Below are positions 1-10,000 of a stretch of 64,000 nucleotides of DNA, piece after piece. Below the pieces are notes generated by a model. The model was given only the letters and a program-made list of their open reading frames with translations. It was not told where the DNA came from and searched no databases. Origin of the DNA: Syntrophobacteraceae bacterium. GTDB lineage: Bacteria > Desulfobacterota > Syntrophobacteria > Syntrophobacterales > Syntrophobacteraceae. Made by a program: the position numbers and the translations under genes. The stretch lies in NCBI GenBank assembly GCA_025453975.1, contig JALOPI010000001.1, positions 1 through 64,000 on the forward strand, given 5' to 3'. Position 1 is the stretch's first letter. Each line of letters starts with the position of its first letter.

Positions 1-1
1 T

Positions 2-172
2 TCGGGGGTGGAGGAGGGTCTGGGAGCCGTCATCATGGATGCCCGCATGTCGGGACACATCGAAATGATCCTCGTCGGCATCGTTCTCATCGCCGCCATG
101 GGACGCGCCAGCGACGAGCTCCTCGCACGGATCATGCGGCTCGGCTTCAAGAGCGCCAGGAGAATGGCTTGA
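2..172 (+). CDS. ABC transporter permease, C-terminal fragment (cut by window edge)
   Basis: The open frame at the left edge reads for 56 codons to a TGA at 170-172. It begins SGVEEGLGAVIMDARM and ends in a basic tail KSARRMA. The pattern of a hydrophobic final helix (MILVGIVLIAAMG) followed by a short amphipathic tail with LLARIMRLG is typical of the C-terminus of SsuC/TauC/NrtB-type inner-membrane permeases. The next gene, an ABC ATPase of the matching family, starts at 169 and overlaps its stop codon, so the two are translationally coupled. The substrate cannot be read from this fragment. Confidence 0.7.
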   Translation, partial: SGVEEGLGAVIMDARMSGHIEMILVGIVLIAAMGRASDELLARIMRLGFKSARRMA

Positions 173-966
173 TCCCGTTTTGGAGGTGGGAGGCCCGGGA
201 GGCCGGGCTCGGGCTCGAATCGCCCTTTCTGGAGGTGCGAGGAGTCGCGAAGGTCTTCCATGTGAACGGCAGCGCCAAGACCGCCCTCGCCGGAATCGAT
301 CTCACCGCGCGGCGCGGGGAGCTCATCTGTCTCCTGGGACGGAGCGGGTGCGGCAAGTCGACCCTCCTCAAGATTCTGGCGGGCTTCCTTTCCCCGACTT
401 CCGGCGAGGTGCGTCTGGAGGGGGCGCCCATCCTGGGGCCGGGACCCGACCGCTCCGTGATCTTCCAGGAAGACGCCCTGTTCCCGTGGCTCACCGTCGA
501 GGAGAACATCGCTTTCGGGCTCCGGAACCGAAAGCTCGCCCCCGGGACGGCGCGGGGTGAGGTTCAGCGGTTCCTGGATCTTGTGGGGCTGGATGCTTTC
601 AGGGATTACCTGCCCCGGGAGATCTCCGGGGGGATGAAGCAGCGGGTGGCCCTGGCGCGGGTGCTCATCCTCCGGCCCAAGGTCCTGCTCATGGACGAGC
701 CCTTCGGAGCCCTGGACGCCCAGACGCGGGAGGAAATGCAGGGGCTTCTCCTGGACATCTGGGAGCGGCTCTCCCACACCATCGTCTTCGTGACCCACGA
801 CGTGAACGAGGCCCTGGTGCTGGCGGACCGGGTTCTGGTCATGGGGTCGGCTTCCGGGCGGATCGAGGGGGAGATCCCCGTGAGCCTGGCACGGCCTCGA
901 GCCAAGGACCACCCCGATTTCCTGGCATTGGGATGCACGCTGCACGCCGCGCTGCGCCCTTCCTGA
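169..966 (+). CDS. ABC transporter ATP-binding protein, SsuB/TauB/NrtD family
   Basis: 265 residues, the cytoplasmic ATPase of an importer for nitrate-, sulfonate-, taurine- or thiamine-precursor-like solutes. Visible motifs in order are Walker A GRSGCGKSTLLK, the Q-loop region QEDALFPW, signature ISGGMKQRVALARVL (usual LSGGM), Walker B VLLMDEPFGALD and the switch histidine in VTHDVNEA. The start is a TTG that overlaps the permease stop; AGGAG lies a few bases upstream. The permease-ATPase order is standard for this family, and the substrate-binding protein is presumably left of the window. The substrate is not inferable from the ATPase. Confidence 0.9.
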   Translation: MIPFWRWEAREAGLGLESPFLEVRGVAKVFHVNGSAKTALAGIDLTARRGELICLLGRSGCGKSTLLKILAGFLSPTSGEVRLEGAPILGPGPDRSVIFQEDALFPWLTVEENIAFGLRNRKLAPGTARGEVQRFLDLVGLDAFRDYLPREISGGMKQRVALARVLILRPKVLLMDEPFGALDAQTREEMQGLLLDIWERLSHTIVFVTHDVNEALVLADRVLVMGSASGRIEGEIPVSLARPRAKDHPDFLALGCTLHAALRPS

Positions 967-1134
967 GTCTATCCCGCAAGCTCAAGGGGCCCATGGGGGC
1001 CTCCTTCTTCTCGCTTTCCGCCGAAGATTCCCTCCCCGACTACTGGATGCTGCTCCAGCGGACTTCTCGCCACATCGATACAGCCTGGCGACACGGGAGC
1101 CCGGGGAAGACTCCACCAGGGGATGGCCAAGGAC

Positions 1135-1166
1135 AAAAAGGGGGCCGGCCCGTGGCCATGCCCCCT
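1135..1166 (-). terminator. Rho-independent terminator of tRNA-Arg
   Basis: Read on the minus strand, a GGGGGC arm and a GCCCCC arm enclose a GC-rich loop and are followed directly by a run of T. It lies just after the CCA end of the minus-strand tRNA-Arg gene. Confidence 0.75.
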
Positions 1167-1176
1167 GGGTTTTGGC

Positions 1177-1253
1177 TGGTGCCCCCGACAGGACTCGAAC
1201 CTGTGGCACCAGGATTAGGAATCCTGTGCTCTATCCGCCTGAGCTACGGGGGC
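1177..1253 (-). tRNA. tRNA-Arg, anticodon CCT
   Basis: 77 nt on the minus strand with encoded CCA. The acceptor arms GCCCCCG and CGGGGGC pair fully, the D-arm contains GTAGCTCAGGCGGATAGAGC, and the T-arm carries GGTTCGAGTCC. The anticodon stem CAGGA/TCCTG encloses the loop TTCCTAA, giving anticodon CCT, which reads AGG arginine codons. Confidence 0.97.
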
Positions 1254-1952
1254 TCTGTAGGCCGGCGCGGGTTTGTCGATCCCTGCGGCCGACCCCTGAA
1301 CGCGGTCTCACATATCCATTGTTTCGAGGGGAATGTCAAGCTTCGAGGCGCTCTGGTGACTGATCCAGGACTGGTGGGGATGCTGGAAGGCCGGGTCTGC
1401 TGGTCGAGGCCCGGCACCTCCGGCGCTCCTTCAAGACCGTTTGATTCCGGGTGAGGCGGCGAAAGTGGCTGAAGGGATCGGGCAAGAACCAGAATCATTG
1501 CCCCATGATTTTTATCTTGCCATCTTTTGCGTTGCGGTGTTAAATGACAACCAACATGTTAGGTTATATGGTAATTGCACCTTTTGAATAAGTGAAAACC
1601 TAAATTAAGTCAGACCATGGTTGGGAACGGCTGCTTCATCTGACGCCAGGGTGTTGATGAAGCATCGGGGCTGCAGGTCATTTTGTGAAAAGATTCAGCT
1701 AGATCTGCTGGGGTTTTTTGCTATGATTTTAGTGGGTTCCCATTTCGGCGTCCTCCATCCCCAGCCAAGTGCCACCACGCGCTCCAACGGTCACGGCCCC
1801 CTGAGCCACTCGGACCCTCAAACGCCGGCTGCCGAGGTCCTGCGCGATCCTTGTTCCGAGCTGTCGGCACCTCCATCTCTTGCACATCCCTTGCGCGCTC
1901 ACAGCGTTGTCAGGTCCACCGCCCAACCGTTTCTTCATGAAGAGGTTGAAGC
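1254..1952. other. Long intergenic region upstream of the hdr cluster
   Basis: About 700 bases with no convincing gene. Bases 1490-1620 are clearly more AT-rich than the surroundings and hold a candidate promoter. From about 1720 onward composition returns to average. Around 1698-1723 a weak CAGC/GCTG hairpin is followed by TTTTTT, which could be an attenuator or leftover terminator but is too short to call. The region could hold regulatory sites for the hdr operon. Confidence 0.5.
1517..1545 (+). promoter_or_regulatory. Candidate sigma-70 promoter upstream of hdrA
   Basis: TTGCCA (1517-1522) and TTAAAT (1540-1545) are separated by 17 bases in the AT-rich part of the gap. If used it would give a leader of roughly 400 bases before hdrA, which is long. 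Matches are 5 of 6 and 4 of 6 to consensus, so this is only a candidate. Confidence 0.3.
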
Positions 1953-4900
1953 ATGGCTACGAGGATAGGGTTTTACATCTGCCACTGCGGAACGAACATC
2001 GCCGGTAAGGTGCGGACCGAGGAGGTGGCGGCTTTCGCCCGGGGGCTTCACCATGTCGTGGTGGCCCGCGACTACAAGTTCATGTGCTCGGACCCCGGCC
2101 AGGAAATGATTCAGAAGGACATCCGGGAGCTGGGGCTCAACCGCGTCGTGGTGGCCTCCTGCTCCCCGAGGCTCCACGAGAAGACTTTCCAGTCGGCCTG
2201 CCAGCGGGCGGGGCTGAACCCCTACTACTTCCAGATGGCCTGTGTGCGGGAGCACTGCTCCTGGGTCACGGAGGATCCGGAGGAGGCGACGGAGAAGGCC
2301 AAGAACCTGTCGGCGGCGGCCATCAACCGGGTGAATTTCCACCAGCGGCTGGACAGGCGGGAGGTGAGCGTCCACCCCGACATCATGGTGGTGGGGGCGG
2401 GCATTGCGGGCATCCAGGCATCCCTGGACATTGCCCGCTCCGGCCATCACGTCTACATGGTGGAGAAAGAGCCTTCCATCGGCGGCCACATGGTCCAGTT
2501 CGACAAGACCTTTCCGACCCTGGATTGCGCGGCCTGCATCTCGACCCCCAAGACCGTGGCGGTGGCTCAGACCCCCAACATCCATCTCCTCACCTACAGC
2601 GAGGTGACGGATGTGTCGGGATATGTTGGCAATTATCGGGTGACGGTCCGCCGCAAGCCGCGCTACGTTCTCGATGACCGCTGCACCGGCTGCGGCCTGT
2701 GCGCCGAGGCCTGCCCCGTCTCCATGCCCAACACCTTCGACGAGAATCTGAGCACCCGCAAGGCAGTGTACCGCTTCTTCCCCCAGGCGGTCCCCATCAC
2801 CTTCTGCATCGACAAGAAGGACCGCGCTCCCTGCGTGACCACCTGTCCGGCGGGGCTCAATGTCCAGGGTTACGTGCAGCTCATCGGCCAGGGCAAATAC
2901 GAGGATGCCGTGCGGCTCATCATGGAGCGGGTTCCCCTGCCGGGTGTTCTGGGGCGGGTTTGTCCGCATCCTTGCGAGACGGCATGCCGCCGGGCCCTGG
3001 TGGACGAGCCCGTGGCCATTCGCGACCTCAAGCGGCTGGCGGCGGACCGGGTGGATCTGGCCAGTCTGCCGCTGCCCGCCATCGAGGACAGGGCGGAGAA
3101 GGTGGCCGTTGTCGGCTCGGGGCCGGCGGGGCTTACCGCGGCCTACGATTTGCGGCTCAAGGGCTACGGGGTCACGATCTTCGAGGCCCTGGACGTCCTG
3201 GGGGGGATGCTCCGGGTGGGCATTCCCGACTATCGGCTGCCGCCCGAGGTTCTGGACAGGGAGATCCGGAACCTGCTCCGGACGGGCATCGAGGTGCGGA
3301 CCGGGCAGCGGCTGGGCAGGGATTTCACTCTGGACGATCTGCGGAAGGAAGGCTTTCGGGCCATCGTCCTGGGCATGGGAGCCCACGGCAGCCTCCGGCT
3401 CAACATTCCCGGCGAGGGTGAGCTGGAGGGCGTCGAGGACGCCGTGACCTTCCTGCGGGAAGTCAATCTGGGACGTCGCGAGACTCCGGGGAAGCAGGTG
3501 GTCGTCGTCGGAGGCGGAAACGTCGCCGTGGATGCGGCCCGCACGGCGGCCCGCCTGGGGTGCGAGAAAGTGACCATGGTGTACCGGCGCGGCCGCGAGG
3601 AGATGCCGGCTTATGCCGAGGAAATCGAGGGGGCGCTGGAAGAGGGGGTTGCCATCCACTATCTGTCGGCACCCGTCAAGATTCATGGCACGGCCGGGCG
3701 GGTCACCGGCTTCGAGTGCATCCGGACGGAGCTTGGGCCACCGGATGCCAGCGGCCGCCGCCGTCCCGTGCCCGTGGAGGGCTCGGAGCTGATCATCGCC
3801 TGTGACGCGGTGATTCCCGCCATTGGCCAGGAGCCGGAGGTCCAGTGCGTCATGGGCTCCGGAGTGGACATCGGGCGGCGCGGCACGGTGCGGGTGGATC
3901 CGGAAACGCACCGGACGTCCGTTTCCGATGTATTTGCCGCCGGCGATGCCGTGAGCGGCCCGGCCACGGTCATCGACGCCATCGCCGGAGGGCACCGGAC
4001 GGCGGAGGCGGTCCACCGCTTCCTGTGCGGCGAGGACCTCTCCCAAAAGGAGAAGCCCCGGGCGGAATCACCATCGAAGCAGCCCGACTGGGCGCCGATT
4101 CCCGAGGAAACGGCCCGGGCCGCCCGGGCCGTCCTCGAGCACATGGCCGTTCAGGAGCGCGTCGGCACGTTCGAGGAGGTCTCCCTGGGGCTGCAAAACG
4201 GTGACGGCCAGGCCGAAGCCTCCCGGTGCCTCAACTGCGGGGCGTGCTCCGAGTGCATGGAGTGCGTGCGGGCGTGCGAGCGCCAGGCCATCGACCATTC
4301 CATGGAGGAGGATCTCGTCGAGCTCAAGGTGGGCTCCATCGTGGTGGCCACGGGCTTCGACGTCATGGACCCCTCGCCCCTCAAGCAGTACGGCTACGGC
4401 CGGTTTCCCGAGGTGTACACGGGCCTCGAGTTCGAGCGGCTCAACAACGCCGTCGGCCCCACGGGTGGGCAGATCGTCATGAAAAATGGGGAGCGGCCCC
4501 GGAGCGTCGGCATCATCCATTGCGTGGGCAGCCGGGATGTCAACGCCCATGAATACTGCTCGCGGGTCTGCTGCATGTACGCCCTGAAATACGGGCACCT
4601 CATCAAGGAAAAAGCCGGGCACGACACCGAGATTTACAATTTCTACATCGACATGCGCTGCTTCGGGAAGGGCTACGAGGAGTTCTACCGTCGGCTCCAG
4701 GAGGAGGGCATCACCTTCGTTCGGGGCCGCCCCGGCGAGATCACGGACCAGGCCGTCCGGCCATCCGAGGAGGGGAAGCTCATCATCGTGGGCGAGGACA
4801 CTCTGCTCCAGCGCCGGGTGCGCATCCCCGTGGACATGGCCATCCTCTGCACGGCCATGGAGGCCCGACGGGATGCTTCGGACATGGCCCGCATCCTCGG

Positions 4901-5330
4901 CATCAACCAGGGCGGCGACGGCTTCTTCCTGGAAGAGCACCCCAAGCTCGGCCCCATGTCGACGGCTACCGACGGGATCTTCCTGGCGGGAGCCTGCCAG
5001 GGGCCCAAGGACATTCCCGACGCCGTTTCCCACGCGGCGGGGGCGGCGGCCCAGGCCCTTTCCCTGGCCACCGCCGGCCGTGTGGAGATCTCGCCCACCA
5101 TTTCGTGGATCGACCCCGACGTCTGTGCCGGCTGTCAGACCTGCATCGGCCTGTGCGCGTACAGCGCCATCGAATTCGACGAAAGGCGGCGGGTGTCCGT
5201 GGTCAACGAAGCCCTGTGCAAGGGCTGCGGGAGCTGCGCCGGGTTCTGCCCCAGCGGCGCCGCCCGCATCAAGCACTTCACGGCCAGGCAGGTGTTCGCG
5301 GAAATCGAGGCTTTGGTTTGTAACGCCTAG
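1953..5330 (+). CDS. hdrA: HdrA-type flavoprotein with embedded GltD/NfnB-like NAD(P)H module
   Basis: 1,125 residues, much longer than a plain HdrA (about 650). The HdrA part comes first: Cys motif YICHCG at 9-13, FAD site VVGAGIAG near 145, DCAACISTP near 191, ferredoxin CTGCGLCAEACP near 244. From about 292 to 755 a complete GltD/NfnB-like module follows: Cys-rich CVTTCPAGLNVQGYV, FAD site VAVVGSGPAGLTAA near 383, second Rossmann site VVVVGGGNVAVDAA near 515. HdrA then resumes with CLNCGACSECMECVRAC and ends with two 4Fe-4S motifs near 1056 and 1088. The inferred role is the FAD bifurcating core, with the inserted module supplying a built-in NAD(P)H site. A GAGG ribosome-binding site precedes the ATG by 7 bases. 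First gene of the hdr cluster. No frameshift is seen, so the fusion looks genuine. Confidence 0.93.
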   Translation: MATRIGFYICHCGTNIAGKVRTEEVAAFARGLHHVVVARDYKFMCSDPGQEMIQKDIRELGLNRVVVASCSPRLHEKTFQSACQRAGLNPYYFQMACVREHCSWVTEDPEEATEKAKNLSAAAINRVNFHQRLDRREVSVHPDIMVVGAGIAGIQASLDIARSGHHVYMVEKEPSIGGHMVQFDKTFPTLDCAACISTPKTVAVAQTPNIHLLTYSEVTDVSGYVGNYRVTVRRKPRYVLDDRCTGCGLCAEACPVSMPNTFDENLSTRKAVYRFFPQAVPITFCIDKKDRAPCVTTCPAGLNVQGYVQLIGQGKYEDAVRLIMERVPLPGVLGRVCPHPCETACRRALVDEPVAIRDLKRLAADRVDLASLPLPAIEDRAEKVAVVGSGPAGLTAAYDLRLKGYGVTIFEALDVLGGMLRVGIPDYRLPPEVLDREIRNLLRTGIEVRTGQRLGRDFTLDDLRKEGFRAIVLGMGAHGSLRLNIPGEGELEGVEDAVTFLREVNLGRRETPGKQVVVVGGGNVAVDAARTAARLGCEKVTMVYRRGREEMPAYAEEIEGALEEGVAIHYLSAPVKIHGTAGRVTGFECIRTELGPPDASGRRRPVPVEGSELIIACDAVIPAIGQEPEVQCVMGSGVDIGRRGTVRVDPETHRTSVSDVFAAGDAVSGPATVIDAIAGGHRTAEAVHRFLCGEDLSQKEKPRAESPSKQPDWAPIPEETARAARAVLEHMAVQERVGTFEEVSLGLQNGDGQAEASRCLNCGACSECMECVRACERQAIDHSMEEDLVELKVGSIVVATGFDVMDPSPLKQYGYGRFPEVYTGLEFERLNNAVGPTGGQIVMKNGERPRSVGIIHCVGSRDVNAHEYCSRVCCMYALKYGHLIKEKAGHDTEIYNFYIDMRCFGKGYEEFYRRLQEEGITFVRGRPGEITDQAVRPSEEGKLIIVGEDTLLQRRVRIPVDMAILCTAMEARRDASDMARILGINQGGDGFFLEEHPKLGPMSTATDGIFLAGACQGPKDIPDAVSHAAGAAAQALSLATAGRVEISPTISWIDPDVCAGCQTCIGLCAYSAIEFDERRRVSVVNEALCKGCGSCAGFCPSGAARIKHFTARQVFAEIEALVCNA

Positions 5331-5336
5331 TTTGAC

Positions 5337-5372
5337 GCTTCGGGCTTCAGGGCTCCCCCTGAAGCTCGAAGC
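5337..5372 (+). promoter_or_regulatory. Long hairpin between hdrA and mvhD
   Basis: GCTTCG-G-GCTTCAGGG and CCCTGAAGC-T-CGAAGC form an almost perfect stem of about 15 pairs around a CTCC loop. There is no T-run after it, and the mvhD ribosome-binding site follows about 10 bases later. It is better explained as an mRNA processing or stability element, or a site that tunes expression of downstream genes, than as a terminator. Confidence 0.55.
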
Positions 5373-5392
5373 CCTTGAGATCCGGAGGTCTT

Positions 5393-5815
5393 ATGCAGAG
5401 ATTCGAGCCCACCATCATCGCCTTTGTATGCAACTGGTGCACCTACACGGCGGCGGACCTCGCCGGGACTTCCCGCCTGGCTCAGCCCCCCAACGTTCGG
5501 ATGATCCGCATGATGTGCACGGGCATGGTGGATCCCAAGTACATCATCAAGGCGCTCCTCCAGGGAGCCGACGCGGTGCTCGTGAGCGGCTGCCATCCGG
5601 GGGACTGCCATTATATCAACGGCAACATGAAGGCGAGACGGCGCATCAAGCTGTTGAAGGAGATCCTTCCCCGGTTCGGGCTCGACGAGCGTCGGCTCAA
5701 GATGACCTGGATCGGCGCCAGCGAGGGGATCGACTTCGCCGAGACCATGCGCTCACTGGTCCAGGAGATCAAGGCCCTGGGGCCCAACGAGGTCCGCCAC
5801 CAGCTGGTGATCTAG
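5393..5815 (+). CDS. mvhD: MvhD/FrhD-family 2Fe-2S electron transfer subunit
   Basis: 140 residues. MvhD passes electrons from a hydrogenase or dehydrogenase to HdrA. The conserved cysteines are visible in FVCNWCTYTAADLAG near the N-terminus, MMCTGMVDP, and VSGCHPGDCHYINGN in the middle, matching the family's 2Fe-2S ligand pattern. The start is an ATG preceded by GGAGG at 7 bases or less; an in-frame upstream TTG lacks a site. It sits directly behind hdrA, the usual partner. No hydrogenase large or small subunit gene is near, so the donor here is probably the FrhB/FdhB-like protein next door or the GltD-like module in HdrA. Confidence 0.92.
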   Translation: MQRFEPTIIAFVCNWCTYTAADLAGTSRLAQPPNVRMIRMMCTGMVDPKYIIKALLQGADAVLVSGCHPGDCHYINGNMKARRRIKLLKEILPRFGLDERRLKMTWIGASEGIDFAETMRSLVQEIKALGPNEVRHQLVI

Positions 5816-5949
5816 CTGCCGGCGTCCCAGCGGCTCTTTTACGGGGACCGGCGATGTCACGCCCGCATGGGCGCGAAGCCGCCACCGGGAGCCAGAGACC
5901 AGCAACCAGAAACGAAAAGCCATCTTCACGGCTTACGGAGAGATGAGTC

Positions 5950-7095
5950 ATGGCGAAGACAGCCAGGATCGAGGTGAGGGATCGAAACCCCGTGGAGGCG
6001 CTGCAGGGGTTTCTGCGACAGCTGCTCGAGCAGGCGGGCATCAGCGGGGTCATGGTGGCGGAGCGCCTTCCCGTCAACGGCGCGGTCATGCCGGCCCTGG
6101 TCACGGATCCCCAACGGCTGGAGGGGGCCGATCCCCTGGCTCCGGTCTTTCCCATCAACGCGTCCAAGGTGCTTTCCAGGCTGACGCGCAAGCCCGTCGG
6201 CGAGAAAGTCGCGGCGGTGATGCGGCCGTGCGAGATTCGGGCCTTCGTGGAGCTGGTGAAGCTCAAGCAGGGAAGCCTCGAGGACGTGACCCTCATCGGG
6301 GTGGATTGTCACGGCGCCTACGGCAACATCGACTACCGGCGTTTTGCCGGGCTGAGCGCTCCCGAGCCCACGCTGCGCTTTTTGGAGAATCTGGCCAGCG
6401 GCAGGGGAACGGCCCTGGACGATTTCGACATCTCCCCCGCGTGCAAGGCCTGTGAGCACCCCGTGGCCGAGAGGGCGGACCTGGCCGTGGGGCTCCTGGG
6501 CATCGATGTGAACAGCGCCATCCTGGTCCAGGCCAACACCGAAAGGGGGGAGGAAGTCCTGGACCTCCTGGGCCTGCCTCCCTTCGACGAGACCCCGGGG
6601 CGGCGGGAGGCCGTTGCGGACCTCATCGCCCGGCGGACGGCCTACCGGGATGCCATGTTCGAGCGCACCAGCGCCGCCACGGCGGATCTGGAGCGGCTCA
6701 TGAGCTACCTCGGCAACTGCGTCAACTGCTACAACTGCCGGGTGGCCTGTCCCGTCTGCTACTGCAAGGAGTGCGTGTTCGTGACGGATGTCTTCGACCA
6801 CGAGCCATCCCAGTACATGCGATGGGCCAGGCAGAAGGGCATGGTCAAGCTCCCCACGGATACCGTCTTTTTCCACATCACGCGCCTCGCCCACATGAGC
6901 ACGGCCTGCATCGGCTGCGGCCAGTGCTCCAACGCCTGCCCCAACGAAGTGCCGGTCATGGAGCTCTTTCGGACCATCGCCCACGGGACCCAGAAGGCGT
7001 TCGATTACGAGGCCGGCCGCAGCGTGGACGACGAGCCGCCCCTGTCCACCTTCCGGGAGAAGGAGTTCTCCGAGGTGACCGGAGGGAAGGATTGA
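5950..7095 (+). CDS. FrhB/FdhB-like flavin iron-sulfur protein (F420 hydrogenase/formate dehydrogenase beta family)
   Basis: 381 residues. The N-terminal and middle parts match the FrhB_FdhB fold, with MRPCEIRAFVEL and the IGVDCHGAYG region. The C-terminal third carries two clusters: GNCVNCYNCRVACPVCYC near 255 and ACIGCGQCSNACPNEVP near 318. Homologues accompany HdrA and MvhD in sulfate reducers and acetogens and are thought to bring electrons from F420, NAD(P)H or formate into Hdr complexes. No formate dehydrogenase alpha subunit lies in the window, so the substrate is unknown. GGAGAG precedes the ATG. The stop at 7093-7095 lies two bases before the next gene's ATG. Confidence 0.87.
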   Translation: MAKTARIEVRDRNPVEALQGFLRQLLEQAGISGVMVAERLPVNGAVMPALVTDPQRLEGADPLAPVFPINASKVLSRLTRKPVGEKVAAVMRPCEIRAFVELVKLKQGSLEDVTLIGVDCHGAYGNIDYRRFAGLSAPEPTLRFLENLASGRGTALDDFDISPACKACEHPVAERADLAVGLLGIDVNSAILVQANTERGEEVLDLLGLPPFDETPGRREAVADLIARRTAYRDAMFERTSAATADLERLMSYLGNCVNCYNCRVACPVCYCKECVFVTDVFDHEPSQYMRWARQKGMVKLPTDTVFFHITRLAHMSTACIGCGQCSNACPNEVPVMELFRTIAHGTQKAFDYEAGRSVDDEPPLSTFREKEFSEVTGGKD

Positions 7096-7097
7096 AA

Positions 7098-10000
7098 ATG
7101 AAAAAGATCGGTTCAGCTTTAGTGGTCGGCGCCGGGATCAGCGGCATACGGTCCGCCCTCGACCTGGCGGAGACTGGCTACCGGGTGACCCTCATCGACC
7201 GGGCCCCCCACATCGGCGGGACGCTGCGACAGCTGGACTACCAGTTCCCCACCGATCACTGCGGCATGTGCAAGATGCTGCCGCTGACGGAGCGGGATCA
7301 GGCGTCGCAGTTCTGCCTGCGGAAGGGTCTCTTTCACGACAACATCGACGTTCTGCTCTCGACGGAGCTGGTGGGGATGGAGGGCGACCCCGGCAGGTAC
7401 AAGGTCAGGCTCCGCCGCAAGCCGACCCTGGTGAGCCCCGATCGCTGTGTCGGCTGCGGGGAGTGCTCGCGCGTCTGTCCCGTGGAAGCTCCGGACGAAT
7501 TCAACGCGGGACTCACGGTGCGCAAGGCCGCCTATCTCCCCGTTCCCCACAACATCCCCAATCATTACATCATCGATACGGCCAGCTGCACCCGCTGCGG
7601 CGAGTGCGAGAAGATCTGTCCCACCCAGGCCATCGACCTGGGTACCCGGGCTCGCTCGGCCTTCCGGATCCTGGTGGTGGACGACGAGTTCGTCGTGCGG
7701 GATTCCATCAAGGAATGGCTCACCGTGGAAGGTTACCACGTGGACATGGCCGAATCGGGCTTCGAGGCCGTGGACCGGCTGGCTGCTCAGGCTTACGGCC
7801 TCATGCTGGTGGACATCAAGATGCCGGGCATGGACGGCGTGGAGGTCCTGAAGCGGGCCAAGGAGCTGAATCCCGACATGCCCGTGGTCATGATGACCGC
7901 GTACGCCACGGTGGAGACGGCGGTGGAGGCCATGAAGGTGGGGGCACGGGACTACCTCATGAAGCCCTTCGACCCCGAGGCCATGGCGGAGCAGGTGGCC
8001 CGGATTTACGAGGAGTCACGGCCGTCCCCCGAGGAGGATCTGGAGGTGGGGGCCGTCATCCTGGCGGCGGGATTTGCCGCCTTCGATCCCCGCTCGGGCT
8101 TGAACACCCACGAATACGGCGTGCTCCCCGGGGTCATGACCAGCATCGAATTCGAGCGCCTCATCAGCGGCACGGGTCCCAACGGCGGAAGGCTCCTACA
8201 CCCCGCCGACGGCAGGGAAGTCCGCCGCGTGGCGTGGCTCCAGTGCGTGGGATCCCGAAGCCTGGGCGACGATGCCGATTTTTGCTCATCGGCCTGCTGC
8301 ATGTACTCCATCAAGGAGGCGGTGCTCACACGGGAGCGGAGCGGGGGCGCCGTGGATGCGGCCATTTTCTACATGGACCTGAGGACCTTCGGCAAGGACT
8401 TCCAGCGCTACCGCGACGATGCCGAGGATGTGCACGGGGTGCGCTTCGTGCGAAGCCGGGTCCATACCGTGGCTCCCAGCGGCTCCGACGGCATGCTCCT
8501 GCTGGACTATTCCACCCCCGGCGGTGAATCCCGGCAGGAGCTTTTCGACCTGGTGGTCCTGGCCGTGGGGCAGAGACCTCCCGAGGGCACCCGGGCCATG
8601 GCTGAGCTGACGGGGATCGAGCTGAGCCCCTGGGGATTCTGTAAAACCCAGGAATTCTCCCTTTCCCGCACCAGCCAGGAGGGTGTCCTGGTGGCCGGCT
8701 CCTTCACGGGCCTGAGGGATATCTCCGAGTCGGTCATCCAGGCGGGCTCGGCTTCCCTGGCGGCTTCGGCTCTCATCCACGCCAAGGGGGGCGGTCTCGC
8801 GCAGGTGCCCGAGGAGCCCGAAACGACCCGGAACGTGCTGCGGGAGCTGCCGCGGGCCATGGTGGTCCTCTGCTCGTGCGGAGGCCTCATGGCGGAATCA
8901 CTGGATCATGCGGCGCTGGCGCGGGACCTGTCCCGGATCGGGATGCCCGTGGAGGTGCTGGGGCTCGAAGCCATCTGCACGCGGGATGGCTGGACACAGC
9001 TGGAGGACAGGCTCCGGTCGAGCCGTGCCAACCGGGTGCTCATCGGGGCTTGCATGCCTCACGTCTATTCCAGGAAGCTCAAGGAGCTGGGGCGGGCGGT
9101 GGGCCTCCAGCCGTCCCTGCTGGACGTGGTCGACCTGCGGACTTCCCTTTTTCCGGGCGGCGAGGCCGATCCGGACCAGCTCCGGCGGGATGCCTCGGCT
9201 TTGCTGCGCATGAAGCTGGCGAGGCTCCAGGAGGCGGATCCCGCCCCGCCGGTCACGTTCCCGATCGACCAAAGTGCCCTGGTGGTGGGAGGCGGCCTGG
9301 CCGGACTCACCGCGGCTCTCGCCATTGCGGACCACGGTTTCCAAGTCGACCTGGTGGAGCAGTCCGGGGAGCTTGGCGGGAATCTCCGCGAGCTTCACCG
9401 CACCCTGGGCGGGGGGCCATCCCCCCAGGATCTTCTCAAAAAGACGGTCTCCAGGGTCGAAAAGCACCCGAAGATCCGGCGCTTCATGAAATCCCGGGTG
9501 GTGCACTCCCAAGGCACCGTGGGACGGTTCCTCACCACGATCCAGAAGGAGGACGGCAGCGGCGAGGCCATCCATCACGGGGTCACCGTGCTGGCCACCG
9601 GCGGCGGGGAGGCGGTGCCGTCCTCCTACGGCTACGGGGACAGCGAAGCCATCGTCACCCAGCATCAGCTGGAGCTGCTCATCCAGGCCGGGACCGTCAA
9701 GCCTCAGGCCCTCCGGACGGTGGCCATGATCCAGTGTGTCGAATCCCGGGAGGGGGACCGCAACTACTGCAGCCGGGTCTGCTGCGCTTCGGCCCTGAAG
9801 AATGCCCTGTTTCTCAAGGAGAAGAGCCCGGACCTGGAAGTGGTCATCTTCTACCGGGACCTCATGTCATACGGGTTCATGGAAGCTCACTACACCGAGG
9901 CCCGGCGAGCCGGGGTCATTTTCATCCAGTACACCACCGACGCCAGGCCCCGGGTGACGGGAGAGAACGGGCGGGTTTCCATCACGGCCCTCGATCCCAT

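Noticed and set aside
1621-1968. 115-codon plus-strand frame just before hdrA
   Set aside because: It overlaps the hdrA start, has no ribosome-binding site, and its Ser/Pro/His-rich composition resembles random GC-rich sequence.
1935-4046. 703-codon frame antisense to hdrA
   Set aside because: It is the mirror of a well-supported gene. Its His/Arg/Gly/Pro-rich composition and lack of any family motif are typical of antisense frames in GC-rich DNA. The same holds for 4068-5276, 5926-6984, 41261-43507, 43302-44744 and 44479-46383.
6771-7097. Longer start for the receiver-containing HdrA
   Set aside because: The frame is open back to 6771 inside the FrhB/FdhB-like gene, but that part is an out-of-frame shadow. 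The ATG at 7098, two bases after the stop of that gene, begins the FAD fold exactly.
7662-8012. Receiver domain as an assembly or frameshift artefact
   Set aside because: The frame is continuous through both junctions, the linkers (LGTRARSAF and YEESRPSPEED) look natural, and codon use does not change.
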